Part shown: positions 1 through 9,887 of the stretch, piece by piece | Position numbering within the stretch: position 1 is the first letter of the stretch | Layout of the letters: every line of letters begins with the position of its first letter | Assembly: GCA_039707655.1 (NCBI GenBank) | Contig: CM077664.1 | Span: 122,858,485 to 122,922,484, forward strand | Direction of reading: 5' to 3' | Source: Elymus sibiricus | Lineage: Eukaryota; Streptophyta; Magnoliopsida; Poales; Poaceae | Length of the DNA stretch: 64,000 nt | Translations under genes and position numbers: made by a program | The notes under the pieces: generated by a model | Seen by the model: only the letters and a program-made list of their open reading frames with translations | Databases searched by the model: none | What the model was told of the DNA's origin: nothing

Positions 1-513
1 TCAATAGATTGATCGGAATGGATAACTTTAAGGTGGTCTCGTACCCTACAAAGGAACTTTGGAGTGATTATTTGTCGCACGTTGAGGGATTGAAATATGA
101 TTCAATTATGTTAGCATTGTTGAGAGATTGCACTAGTGAAAGTATGAACCCTAGGCCTTGTTTTCAAGCATTGCAATACCGATTGTGCTCCGTTTTACTA
201 CTTGCTACCTTGCTGTTTTTATATTTCCAGATTACAAAAACCTATTTTTACTATCCATACTACACTTGTATCATCTCTTCGCCGAACTAGTGAACCTATA
301 CAATTTACCATTGTATTGGGTGTGTTGGGGACACAAGAGATTTCTTGTATTTGATTGCAGGGTTGTTTGAGAGAGACCATCTTCATCCTACGCTTCCCAC
401 GGATTGATAAACCTTAGGTCATCCACTTGAGGGAAATTTGCTACTGTCCTACAAAACTCTGCACTTGGAGGCCCAACAATGTCTACAAGAATAAAGTTGC
501 ATAGTAGACATCA
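1..513 (+). mobile_element. 3' end of an LTR, same family as the solo LTR at 59754-61437
   Basis: This stretch aligns base for base, with scattered differences, to 60893-61437, the 3' third of the solo LTR described below. It ends in the same GTAGACATCA. It lacks about 30 bp that the solo LTR has near 60942-60972. No primer binding site follows position 513, so this is a 3' LTR or a solo LTR rather than a 5' LTR. Its left part lies outside the window. The short ORFs in it are not coding. Confidence 0.85.
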
Positions 514-760
514 CTACTCAACTTTTCAGGATCCAAGAGAAACTCCAATGGCACAACAGGTTGTTTGTTTAACTGCTTTGCTGCTGCAACTGGTTGCTCT
601 AATGATGTTAATAACTTATACTTTTCAGCATCCAATCGCAACTCTTTACATTCTTGTTTGTTTAACTCGGTTGCTGTTCTAACTCCCAGTTGAGATGTTC
701 TGCTAACTTCAACTTTTCCGAATCCAATTAGAACTGTAATGGCAAAACATGTTAGCCCAA
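514..760 (+). repeat. Imperfect tandem triplication, unit about 95 bp
   Basis: Three successive units start near 514, 613 and 705. Each has ACTTTTC followed by a G-A/C-ATCCAA core, and units 1 and 2 share TTGTTTGTTTAACT and a GTTGCT-rich segment. Similarity is moderate. Unit 3 runs into the start codon of the ORF at 739. The CTTTTCAG at the head of units 1 and 2 resembles a splice acceptor, so this may be a duplicated intron-exon edge. That last point is inference. Confidence 0.45.
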
Positions 761-1068
761 GATCAAAGAGCAAGGTCCGCATGGACGTTGGATCATCCCA
801 GAGCAGTGGCACCGCCCCAATCATGCATCGTGAACTGCCAACTGCTGATGCTCTAGAGGCTAAACTATTGGTAGTAAGAGAGTCTACTTCTGCACTTAGA
901 GATGAAGTTGACATGTTGAGGAAGCAAATAGCACAATCAGAAGCAGTACTCATGAAAACCATTAAATATTTGGTGGATTTCACAACGAAGCAAGTTGAGA
1001 CTGACCACATTGTTAAGGTCCTGGAGGAAAAAAGGAAATTAAAATCCCACTTGGTAAATCATAGGTGA
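739..1068 (+). CDS. Hypothetical coiled-coil protein, probable 3' exon of a broken gene
   Basis: This is an ATG-initiated 109-residue ORF. Residues 1-30 are basic and Ser-rich (KHVSPRSKSK). Residues 36-105 have heptad-like spacing of Leu, Val and Ile with many Glu and Lys, which suggests a coiled coil. No catalytic motif is visible. Coiled-coil tails like this occur at the C-termini of plant Ptta/En-Spm-like proteins, and a pseudogene of that type lies at 4560-5759. However, that pseudogene is downstream, so the two pieces cannot be one collinear gene. This may be the last exon of a second copy cut by the LTR at 1-513. Function is unknown. Confidence 0.35.
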   Translation: MAKHVSPRSKSKVRMDVGSSQSSGTAPIMHRELPTADALEAKLLVVRESTSALRDEVDMLRKQIAQSEAVLMKTIKYLVDFTTKQVETDHIVKVLEEKRKLKSHLVNHR

Positions 1069-1977
1069 AATGTTTTTTCCATCGTTGAATTACCTTTGTG
1101 TTGTTTGTTCATGAAATAGATTGGAACCATTTGTTTTAGAGATCATGTAATAATTGTTTTTTGGTCTGTATTTTTTTTTTGAGCACGAGTCTGTAATAAT
1201 TGATAAGAACATGAGACATTTCATTTTTTTTAGGCAAAGACATTTCATTTTGTTTGCTTTGCCAGGCCTACAAAATATGCTAATCGGGCTGATTGTGCAT
1301 TCAGCAAAAATAGTAGTATAGATGGGCCTTAAGTGGCACGCATCTGAAAGGGCCAAGATGCTGTACTAGCTTTGGTACAAAAAAAAAGATGCTCTTCTAG
1401 CCAAAAACAGTACAACGGCCTGGCTTATGTATGTTAGTTCATATTATTGATCCATATACTCTATATGTGGTCATATGTCTGTTAGTTTTCTATATTATTG
1501 GTTGGTTGGCTTAGTATTCTGAATTTTGAGACATCGCTTGGCTTCTGAAATTCATATCTAAATGGGAGTACATTATATGCTGCTTGAGTCATACATGTTA
1601 CAATTGAGTTGAACATAAAGTTGTTTCAAATATTCGTATTTACCTTAAACTGGATTCAACCTTCTGAATTCGAGTATCATGGCATTTGTAAATCATATTC
1701 ATATATAAAGGTGGAATACATCTTTGTTGTGCTTTTGAAGATATCTAAAAAACATAAAATGATTTATAAAGATTCGTACTCGAATACAAAATGGATTCGA
1801 ATTTAGTTGCCAGGGTAAACTTGAATCCTTATTCTCCCAAAATTCGAAAGAAGCGGCAAAACATCCACTCCCACGTCGGCTGCCCAAAACTAGTGTTTGG
1901 GAGATGGAAATTACTGTCTACCCCTGACACGCACAACCTATCGGCCCGATTTCCACTATTCTAAATAGGGGTAGCTT
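1069..1977. other. AT-rich stretch without a recognisable gene
   Basis: This would be 3' UTR and spacer if the ORF at 739-1068 is real. It contains short A and T runs but no ORF with protein-like composition, no terminal repeat and no resemblance to the elements elsewhere in the window. Confidence 0.5.
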
Positions 1978-2400
1978 TGTAACTTCACTCAGACATGACA
2001 CGACCGCCTCTCACCCCATTCAGACACGGTGGGCGCCAAACGTGGGTGGCAAAACACATTTGATTCAAGCTCGTCCTAAAGACCTCTCTCCCCCCCTCCA
2101 TTTCCCCATTCATACACGGTGGGCGGCAAAACAAACTCTCCTCGGCCGAAATCGATCTAGGCAAATATTTTAAGTAGGGGCAGGTTTGTAACTGCACTCA
2201 TACGTGACACAACCGCCCTACCTGTCAGCCCCGTTCATACACCGTGGGCGCCAACCGTGGGCGCCAAAACACCCTCTCCTAGCCCGAAATCGCTCTCGGC
2301 AAATATTGGGGAGATGCGAGATTACCGTCCTATCCCCAACCGATGAGACGTCCGAAATTTTAAACGGGGGCTAAGTTGGTAACTTCCCCACATTTCAGAC
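1978..2400 (+). repeat. Promoter-like region with direct repeats
   Basis: The segment starting near 1978 is repeated starting near 2187 (about 209 bp period): GTAACT-CACTCA, ACACNACCGCC, then a CATTCA/GTTCATACAC block and CGTGGGCGCCAA. An additional CATACACGGTGGGCGGC copy lies near 2110. Blocks containing CCGAAATCG and GGCAAATATT recur at about 2145-2170 and 2283-2307. The region is GC-rich, lies upstream of the GC-rich stretch at 2400-2830, and looks like a plant core-promoter or leader area. Promoter function is inference. Confidence 0.4.
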
Positions 2401-2999
2401 AAGCACCGTGTCCCAAAGACATGGTTCCCCCGACCCCTCTCCCTCCATTTTCCCATTCATACATCGTCGGCGCCAGAACACCATCTCCACACCAGCCTCC
2501 TCCGTCCACCACCCCATCCATCGCCGCCCTCCTCCACCATGCCGGAGTGCCTACCCAGACCATGTCGTCCACTACAAGAGATCGACGTTCCTCATCCACA
2601 GCGCTGGACCAGGAGCCTTGCATCGCATCCTCTCGCTTCATCCGCGCCATCGTCCACCTTGCCAGGGCCGCTCCGACGACCTTCTCGTCCACCACAACGG
2701 GACTTATCCCCTGATGCCTCCGTCTACCATCGCAGATCTGCTTCCACGCTGCCGACAGCCATCGCACCCCCGATGCCTACACGGCGCCGCAAGAGAGGTG
2801 GTACTCTTTCATATCTGCTCAACTTTTTGATCTCAACCAGAAAATAGATCGTCACTTGTTTACTGTACTTTCTTTTCAGCTCTTAGAATCTTAGTTGTTA
2901 GTTCAATGCAAACATTGGTTGCTAAGTAGCCTTTGTGCAGTTTGCAGCTTTAGATCTGCCATGGCACAGTCATAATAGGGTTTAATTGATCATGCTTAG

Positions 3000-4450
3000 G
3001 GTTTCCCCCCTTTTATGATCACCATACGATCCGCCTACGTGCTTCGTGCCATAATAGCACTGCTCCACCCATCAAGCTAAACAAGCTTAGTTGTTCAAAT
3101 ACGAATCTGATATGATGTTGATATTAGTAAAACAGAGTCGTTTAATTGGTCAGCTAAGTGTTCCTAATTTAATTTCGAAATGCATGTGCGCCGCTGGGGC
3201 GGATCTACAGGGTGGCCAGCGTGGGCCGCGGCCCACCCTAGGATTTTGGGTCGGCCTGTATACCATAAGAGATTAGAACATGGTCAGCCAGCCAGTGCCT
3301 TTGCTAAAAAACAAAAAAAGCCAATGCCTCCAGACCACGATTCCCCTCTGTTCTGCTCTGCTTCCGATCACTACTCGCCTCCAGCCGCCTGCCTCGCTGG
3401 CGACTTGCCGTCGCCGCACGCCATGACTTTAGGAGGACACACCGGACTAACAAGAGGTCAGGAGCCGCTCGCCCAACAGCGTCACCGCTGCCCGGCCGCG
3501 CCGGCGTGCCCAGCTTCCCAGTCCCCTCAGGGCTCAGGCGTGCAACACCCACTCAGCCAACCCAATTTATCCTGAGATACGTCATCCTCAACACTCAGCA
3601 GCCACTTCCCATCACCCATTTTCTAATTGATTCATCACTCATTAGGCAGGACTCTCATTAGGGTTTGTTGTGTACTGAGTGCTACCTACATTTAATGGTT
3701 CAGATGTTTCAGTAATCTTTAGCACCTGTAGAGTTGCCAGGGTTTCAAAATTCCTCGCCTAGGAACAAACACTAGTCATGTTGATTGTTGGTCATAGTGA
3801 CATTGACCCAGATTACTACCGCAGGCAAGGTTTGTTGACAATTTTACTAGTCTTTGTTACTCATTCGATATGATATCCAATTATTCACTTCGATTAATTG
3901 CAAACAATAAGTGCTAGCCCAACTTCTTGATTCAGATTTTGGACGGTCTCTTACTGCAGTTACGATTCTGCATACTTGTCCTAGTAAGCTCACAAGTAAT
4001 GATTGATTCACTAGCTTTATGCTTGCCTTGTCATATTTGTTGTCAATATTTTTTTAGGGTGGACCACCCTGTTTCAAAATCCTAGAACCGCAGACATGAG
4101 TGAATAGTATTTCTCTGTGTGATGTCTTCCATCATGTGTGGGCAACGAACACTGCATTGTATAGAAAGAAAAGTGTTATATCCACCTTTTACATAGACAA
4201 TGATCTTTTACATGGAATACAATCTGCCTACGTGCTTTGTGTCACACTACCAGTACTCCACCCTTGAAGTTAAAAATTATGCCACTCATAATTCCGAAGT
4301 TTATTTGTTCAAATACGAATTTGATATGATGCTAATCTTCCTACTTCAATTTTGAAATGTGTGTCCGCCCCTTATAGAGACATAAGAGGTTTGTATTTCT
4401 ATGTGTGGTCTGGTCAGCATGGTTGGGGGATGAACTTTGTATACGCAGGG
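3000..4450 (+). repeat. Diverged direct repeat, first copy split by an insertion
   Basis: Copy 1 (about 3000-3195 plus 4093-4170) and copy 2 (about 4190-4450) share, in order: GATC-containing text, CCGCCTACGTGCTT or CTGCCTACGTGCTT, CTCCACCC, TTGTTCAAATACGAAT, TGATATGATG, AATTTCGAAATG or AATTTTGAAATG, a CGCC-rich block, AGACATGAG or AGACATAAG, and GTATTTCT-TGTGTG. Identity is perhaps 75 percent by eye. The shared order is best explained by an old tandem duplication with a later insertion of about 0.9 kb in copy 1. Confidence 0.4.
3190..4096. mobile_element. Possible hAT-like non-autonomous insertion
   Basis: The segment interrupts the duplicated block above. Its left edge contains GGCGGATCTA, CAGGGTGG and CCTAGGATTTTG. 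Read in reverse complement, its right edge contains GCGGTTCTAGGATTTTG and CAGGGTGG. Such imperfect inverted ends resemble plant hAT-like termini with a GGCGG-TCTAGGATTT core. I could not define a target duplication. Internal ORFs (for example around 3180-3575) have low-complexity composition and no transposase motif. Confidence 0.3.
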
Positions 4451-4559
4451 GTTTGTAGGGAGACACTATTGGAGTAGAATCCGCAATGCATTCCAAAGAT
4501 AATCTGACTACTTTTTATGTTTTTGTGAATCTCAAATACTGAACATCATCATAATGATT

Positions 4560-5759
4560 ATGAGCTTGGGCGCATGAGAAGAATAAAGCAAAACAATGAC
4601 ATGGCTATAAAACTTGGTGTTAAGGGACTGAGATCCAGTCTGGATGCAATGGATGCGCACGCTCTCCACCTACAGATTCGTGTTCAGAATATGATCCTAA
4701 CAATGATTCTGAGCTAGAGGGAGACCTAAGACAATGTAGCTCCCTAGTGGAGGAGTCAAAGGCAGATGCCCTATCTTATTCACCCATCAAGGTGCTTGCT
4801 CTAACTTGGCAAGGTAATATTGGTCGCACATATCTTGCAAATGATGCTTTGCATTGCTTCTACTTTGTTACACCGCCATTTGCTTAGTTTACACATCATA
4901 TATGTGAATATGCCATGCCTATCCATTTTTAGTACATATTCCATCTATCATCATACCATATTTCTCCATTCAAATGTTGTTCTTGTGTATCAGACGTTCA
5001 AAAGGAAGAGGGCGATTGCTGATCGCGATGGAGCACGAACAAAGTATTTGGAAAAGGTAGTGACACCTGATAAATCAAATAGCCCATTAGGTGTAGTGGC
5101 AATATCACCAGACCCACAAAACACAGCCCCAACTCTAGCAGACTCTACCCCTACCCCACTGGCCATCTCAGATGCCCCAACTTATCAGACCCCATATGCA
5201 GCAAAAAGTATGACGATTCCAGTTGACATAGCACCAGCTCTACGGCGCAAAACCCCCATTCATGCAAAGAGTACACCAACTCCAGTTGCCAAATCCCTTT
5301 TTGAACTGGAGAGAGCCCCAATTGCAGCAAATAGTACCCCTGTTCCACTTCTTCCTAGTTTAGAAGATGAAGCTTTTATTGTTGTCAGGAACTTTGTGCG
5401 CATCTTTCCTTCATGGAAAGATTATACTACAGACAAACAACAATTTCCAATCTTCCTCCGCAACTTACGTGTAAGTAATGTACTAATGTTATTCATGGTA
5501 ATTAGTGCCTATGTTTCTGCTGACAGAACTCAAAAGATTTCATTCATTTAAATAGGCGAGGACCAAACTGGATAGTCAAGACGAGCAAAGCTTGGTTGCG
5601 CCTTTCAAGCACGCTTTGAGGAAGTATCGTTGCTACCTGAGGCAAGCACACTTCGATGGCAAGCCTCTAAACGAAATTTCTGTAAAGTCTCTGGTGCTTC
5701 ATTTACTAGACAGTGACTGGAATAAGCTTGTTACACACTGGTCTCGTCTGTAGTGTAAG
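4560..5759 (+). pseudogene. Multi-exon pseudogene, plant Ptta/En-Spm (Transposase_24)-like
   Basis: Three exon-like blocks are visible. Block 1 (about 4560-4813) encodes YELGRMRRIKQNNDM and, in another frame, VEESKADALSYSPIKVLALTW, ending at a GTAATA donor. Block 2 (4994-5470) encodes KRKRAIADRDGAR, a Pro/Thr-rich repetitive linker and FPSWKDYTTDKQQFP, ending at GTAAGT. Block 3 (5556-5759) encodes RKYRCYLRQAHFDGKP and LDSDWNKLVTHWSRL. The order FP-W, KYR-L, FDGKP and DxxWxxLVxxW is, from memory, typical of grass Transposase_24-like proteins. The frame break inside block 1, the phase mismatch between blocks 1 and 2, and the in-frame TAG at 5751 just before a candidate donor all argue for a pseudogene. 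Later exons are absent because element A begins at 6292. It could also be a misread low-copy host gene. Confidence 0.45.
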
Positions 5760-6291
5760 GTACTGTCTATGATATCACATCACAATTTGAACTACATTTT
5801 TGCATGTGCCTTACTGTCTCACTTGTATGAAAATTGTTTGCCGGAGAATATCCATCCTCAAGGGACCACAGGATCTTGCAACTATACTGCACACTGCATT
5901 GCTCTTGTGAGTACCTCTTGCCCTGTATCACCATACTTACTTTCATAGCTGGTTGATTATGTAGCATCACTGCACATGTTAGCCTCCTTATCCTCCATTT
6001 GGTGGACATTATAAGATCCGTATTGACTCTTACATAAATTTAGAATCAACCTAATGCTTCTGAAGAAGTTTAGCTCTGCAGTCCTCTTGTAAGGACCAAA
6101 CATCTTGTATCACTGTACTTACATTAATAGCTACTCCATCCGTCCCATAATACAAGAGCGTTTTGTACACTACACTAGTGTACAAAACACTTATATTATG
6201 GGACAGAGTGAGTAGTTCATTGTGTTGCATTACTCTTCATCTTGTCTCCCTCGCCCACCATTTCCTAAAAATTATCAGATCTATACTTAAT
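5760..6291 (+). repeat. Imperfect tandem duplication of about 200 bp
   Basis: Blocks near 5905-6040 and 6090-6290 share, in order: CTTGT, a TGTATCAC-TACTTAC core, ATAGCT, a GCAT-AC block, CTCCAT or CACCATTTC, and a TTATAAGATCC-GTATTGA or TTATCAGATC-TATACTTAA end. Only the second copy contains the Stowaway MITE. No coding potential is seen. The right edge is the junction with element A at about 6292. Confidence 0.4.
6134..6212. mobile_element. Stowaway-type MITE (Tc1/Mariner), about 79 bp
   Basis: The element starts CTCCATCCGTCCCATAATA and ends TATTATGGGACAGAGTGAG, a near-perfect terminal inverted repeat. It is flanked by TA on both sides (6132-6133 and 6213-6214), the expected Stowaway target duplication. 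Almost the whole element can fold into a hairpin. Size and sequence resemble the small grass Stowaway families called Athos or Thalos; I recall these names and cannot check them. Confidence 0.9.
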
Positions 6292-8071
6292 CACACCTCT
6301 GACGCAAGTGCCTCAATCACCAGCCGTCACTGAAGAAGTTCATACGGGCTCTGAGGAGAAACAACCATCACCCCTCCAGAGCATACCTGAGGAAATTCCA
6401 GCTGCAGCAGCTGATGAAACTGCACATGATGAGCCCACTGTTGATGTCATCAATACATCCCCTCCGCATACTGACTCAATTCCTTCAGCAGACACAGATA
6501 CAGTTCCTACCACTACAGCTGAAGAAATTGCTAAGTCTCTTGCAGTAACAGATCCAAATGATTCAACTGGGTCCCCACGACCAGTATTTGATGTTCGCAA
6601 GAAAATGCATAACCTGCACCCAGTGTCAGTAATGCCCAAGATAGGCAGAACCCTCAAACGGCCTCAGTTCAACAACGCCAAATTCTTCGAAGAGAAGAAT
6701 TTCTTCATAGGTGAGTCCCCATATGACTCAGCCAAGATCAGGCGTCTGTGTTTCTGGACAAGGACGCAGATGAACTTCTACGCCTCACTGCTATTTGAAA
6801 AGAAGAAAGTATTTCCTCATCGCCATATTCCTCACGTGGATATGGAGTCACTGCCGTGTTCTCGACCAGTTCTGGCTGTTCTTCACGATGCAGGATTACT
6901 TAGTTTCTGCTCTGATGTGTGCGACTGGAATGAAGAACTCATACTTCAGTTCTATGCCATAGTTCATTTTTCTGGAGAGGCAGAAGACATTGCAACATGG
7001 GCACTGGAATGGATGAGTGAAGACACTCACTATAAAGCACCAATTGAAGAACTTCTTCGTGCTCTTCCAATTGATCCACCCCAAGATGATGCAAAGAGAA
7101 TTTATGAAGAACCTGAACTGCCTGACCACCTCATGCAAGTACTGATGAAGCCAATGGTTGAAGGAGATGCTCCAAGGACAACCTTCCTGGTGAAGGATTT
7201 GCTATATGTGCCCAAGACCATTTTTCGCATTCTGTCCAAAACCCTCAGTCCAATTAAGGGTCACAACTCCAACACTGAAGAAGTTGTGCGAATAATGAAG
7301 AACTTGCTGTTCCATATTATTCATGGCACTCCAATCAACATTCATGATTTCTTTCTGAGGACTTTGGTCACAGTGGCACAGTCGCCTTTTGATCTGAAGC
7401 CATACGCTCCGTGGATCATGAGATTCATAAGATCCCGTTCTGCTATTCATTACGAGGCTGACTTTCAGAACCACTTGAGCTTTTTGCCTGAAGTTGAAAT
7501 TCTTCAGAATACTATTTCTTCAGTAGCTGGCAAGGGCAAGACACATGTAGATGAAGGAATTTGTCCCCTTGATGGACAATTTCGTCAACCAATCTCCAGC
7601 TCCCATGCTGATGAATCTGCTAGCCAGGATACAGCGGCAAAAGCTTCAAGGCCAACAACTTCTCCTGAAGCACCACGTGTTATGACAGACCATGAGTTGC
7701 TCATCAGTCTTCACCAAAAAGTGGACAGAAATCACAGATGGGTTAAGCGTCAGTTTGCCGCCGTTCAAGCCAACATGACAGTGACGCATAACTCAGTGCG
7801 CAAAAACCGCTACTATCTGCATGAGATATTTGACAGATCATGGGCCATTCTTTCACATCTCAAGACCGATGAAGAACTTTCAGACATGGATTTCCAAATG
7901 AACTTTGACTGGGCGGATCCACCAAGGAAGAAATTCAAGAACGTTCAAGTTCCTCCCCTCGTGCCATCATCAGAGTCTTCATCACGCCGAACTGATGAAA
8001 ATGAAGCTGTTGAAGACGATGCAACTGGTCCATCTGCTTCTCGCAAACCCAACAATGCTGGCGCTCCATAA
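6292..8071 (+). CDS. Accessory (post-pol) ORF of element A, N-terminally truncated but open
   Basis: An uninterrupted frame of about 590 codons ends at TAA 8069-8071. It enters from the truncation at 6292; the first in-frame codon that could be called a start is GTG 6308, which is not credible as a real start. The first third is acidic and Thr/Ser/Pro-rich. The middle holds a globular region with FFEEKNFFIGESPYDSA, FWTRTQMNFYASLLFEKKK and WNEELILQFYA. The C-terminus has a short helical part (RNHRWVKRQFAAVQ) and an acidic tail. I recognise no enzyme motif. The WNEELILQFYA segment faintly recalls the putative plant transposon protein domain; this is not firm. The same ORF in A2 (30117-33459) carries two stops here, so this is the better template for that region. 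Position downstream of pol matches the env-like or accessory ORF of Sireviruses. Confidence 0.7.
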
Positions 8072-8137
8072 TCTTCATCGCGATGATTTTCTTCAGGGGC
8101 ATTAGTCCTCACCTTGTCTCCTTTTGGTCATCTGATG

Positions 8138-8608
8138 ACAAAGGGGGAGAAGTGTGAGTTAGTCTTCAGCGGGTCGATATATGGGCTGTGTTTTTGCTTA
8201 AGTTGCAACTCTTGGTCTTTGCTGGATTTGCTCTTTGATGAGTTGTAACTTAAATACTGTTGGTTGTCTGACTCTTATGCTACAGTTATTATGCATGCCC
8301 TGATCTTAAATATATCTACTCATGCATGCACAATTTCGTCAGACACCAATTTTCATCATGCATTCATATTCCTCAAGTATCTTATGATCATGCATGATTA
8401 GATTCCAAGATATAGGGGGAGATCTCCACAATTTCAACTTGCCATGTGCATTTGCAATCCAAAGCAAATTCCTCATATGCACATCTTCAGGGGGAGTTCC
8501 TCAATATCTTGTAACCAATTTCCTCAAACTCTGTACTTACACATCAATTATTTTTACTCCCGTTGAAAACCTAACCAATTTGTCATCAATCACCAAAAAG
8601 GGGGAGAT
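8138..8608 (+). promoter_or_regulatory. Array of four polypurine-tract motifs upstream of LTR A1
   Basis: The G5AG core (GGGGGAG) occurs near 8143, 8414, 8490 and immediately before the LTR at 8600. The last, AAAAAGGGGGAGAT, abuts LTR start TGTAAG and is the functional plus-strand primer by position. Multiplied PPT motifs upstream of the 3' LTR are a published hallmark of Sireviruses (Ty1/copia). The same array is present in A2 and, with three copies, in B. Confidence 0.8.
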
Positions 8609-9887
8609 TGTAAGTGCATCAAGTGCCCCCTTAGTGGTTTTGGAGTATTGAAGACAAATAGGTTGAGGAACTAATGTGTTTGTGAGTATACACAGGAGAC
8701 AGAGTCCCTGAAGATTTGGTTTAACAAATGGAAGACGACCCCTAAAAATAGATTTCTTCAAGTGAAGAATTTGATGATGAACTTGGTACGGCCTTTGAAG
8801 AAATTGATGTGAAGACTTTGAAGCTTGAAGACTTTGGTTTTCGTAGTTTCTTTTCTTCTTATTTGAGTCATAGGAAAAACCGTACTGTTAAAGGGGGTCT
8901 AGGTGAAACATATTTCACATTTCCAAAGTGATGCTCAAACCTTCTCAAACTTACTTAAACCCATACACAAGCCGCTTCGAGTGAAGCCTTTGGAAATCTC
9001 CAGCACAGCTGACGCATTTGCTAGCGACAATGACGAAGTTCATCTGGTCGCTGACGAATTTGGTCAGGCTGAGGAGTTAGGAGTTCGCCAGTGCAATCTG
9101 CCTAGAAGTGAGGAAATTGAGTGCCCCGACGAATTTGAGAGTTCAAATTCCGACCGTTGCTGCGCCGCGTGCCAGCTGTCGAGTGGATCCTTATCCTGAC
9201 AACGGTCGAATCAGTCAAGGGCATTTATGACATTTTATGTCGGGTTGCCCCCTGGCTATAAATAGCCGCCCCTCCCAACCAGTTGTTGGTTGGCTGCTCC
9301 GAGAGAACTTGACACTTGTCATTTGAGAGCAACCCTTCCTCTGACGAGTTTGTGAAAACCCAAGTGAGGAAAAACCCAACCAGAGCCAAAGTGATTGAGT
9401 ATCACTGAAGAGATTGATCTGTGTGATCCGACGCTTGTTACCTTTGAGGACTGTCATTCCTCCAGACGGTTAGGTGTCATGTTCTGAGCACCCAAGAGTA
9501 ATTGTGGCGTGCCGGTGAACAAGTCTGTGAAGGTTTCGGAAGTCTACCTTGAAGACTTACCACGAGTGATTGGGCGAGGTCTAAGTGATCTTAGCTCAAG
9601 AGGAATACGGTGAGGACTAAGTGTCCTCTGAGTTGCGACTCAGCCGCCTCAACCAGACGTACAGTTGATGCAGCAACTGGAACTGGTCTACCAAATATCA
9701 TTGTCTTCACCAAGCCAACCTGGTTTCAAATTCCTCACCCTCTCTTACATTATTCCGCTGCTGAAGAATTTGAGATCTGTGCGCTGACGAATTTGAACTG
9801 AAGCATTTGATCATGTTATCTTTTATTTCCTCAGTTCGTATTCTTCATGCTTGTATGAGTGTATGATTACATGTTCTTCATTGTTAT
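8609..9887 (+). mobile_element. LTR of element A, copy A1, interrupted by B
   Basis: The LTR starts TGTAAGTGCATC directly after the polypurine tract and matches LTR A2 (33997-35426) with about 20 differences by eye. It is cut after GTTAT at 9887 by insertion of B. The remaining part, equivalent to A2 35278-35426, is not found on the far side of B. It contains a TATA box at 9257. Short ORFs within it are not genes. Confidence 0.9.
9254..9267 (+). promoter_or_regulatory. Palindromic TATA box of LTR A1
   Basis: GGCTATAAATAGCC is a perfect TATA consensus inside an inverted repeat (GGCTAT/ATAGCC, 2-nt centre). The identical 14-mer is at 34641 in LTR A2 and at 10504 in the diverged LTR of B. It probably sets the U3/R boundary. 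Confidence 0.8.

Larger units (their letters stand above)
2401..4559 (+). other. GC-rich leader and intron-like sequence of the 4560-5759 pseudogene
   Basis: 2401-2830 is strongly GC-rich, Pro/Ser/Arg-biased and open in three frames, so no frame can be preferred. One candidate first exon starts at ATG 2772 (MPTRRRKR) and runs into a possible donor near 2797. From 2830 the composition drops to AT-rich, as in a plant intron, and holds the direct repeats and hAT-like insertion listed separately. I see no other coding exon before 4560. Confidence 0.3.
6292..9887 (+). mobile_element. Truncated 3' portion of copia element A (copy A1)
   Basis: From 6292 to 9887 the sequence is about 98 percent identical by eye to 31684-35277. 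It holds the C-terminal part of the accessory ORF, the polypurine tracts, and the first 1,279 bp of an LTR. The left edge is an abrupt truncation: upstream sequence differs from A2. The right edge is the insertion point of element B, whose first bases TGTTGG follow the A sequence GTTAT. Gag, pol and a 5' LTR for this copy are not in the window on the left side. Confidence 0.9.

Noticed and set aside
483..1010. 175-residue minus-strand ORF
   Set aside because: It is the antisense of the repeats and of the plus-strand coiled-coil ORF; composition is not protein-like and no motif is seen.
2360..2847. Overlapping ORFs on both strands in the GC-rich block
   Set aside because: High GC depletes stop codons in all frames; Pro/Arg/Ser-biased products with no motif, and no frame preferred.
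6308..6310. Start codon for the A1 accessory ORF
   Set aside because: It is GTG next to the truncation; in A2 the same codon is internal. The ORF simply lacks its 5' end.
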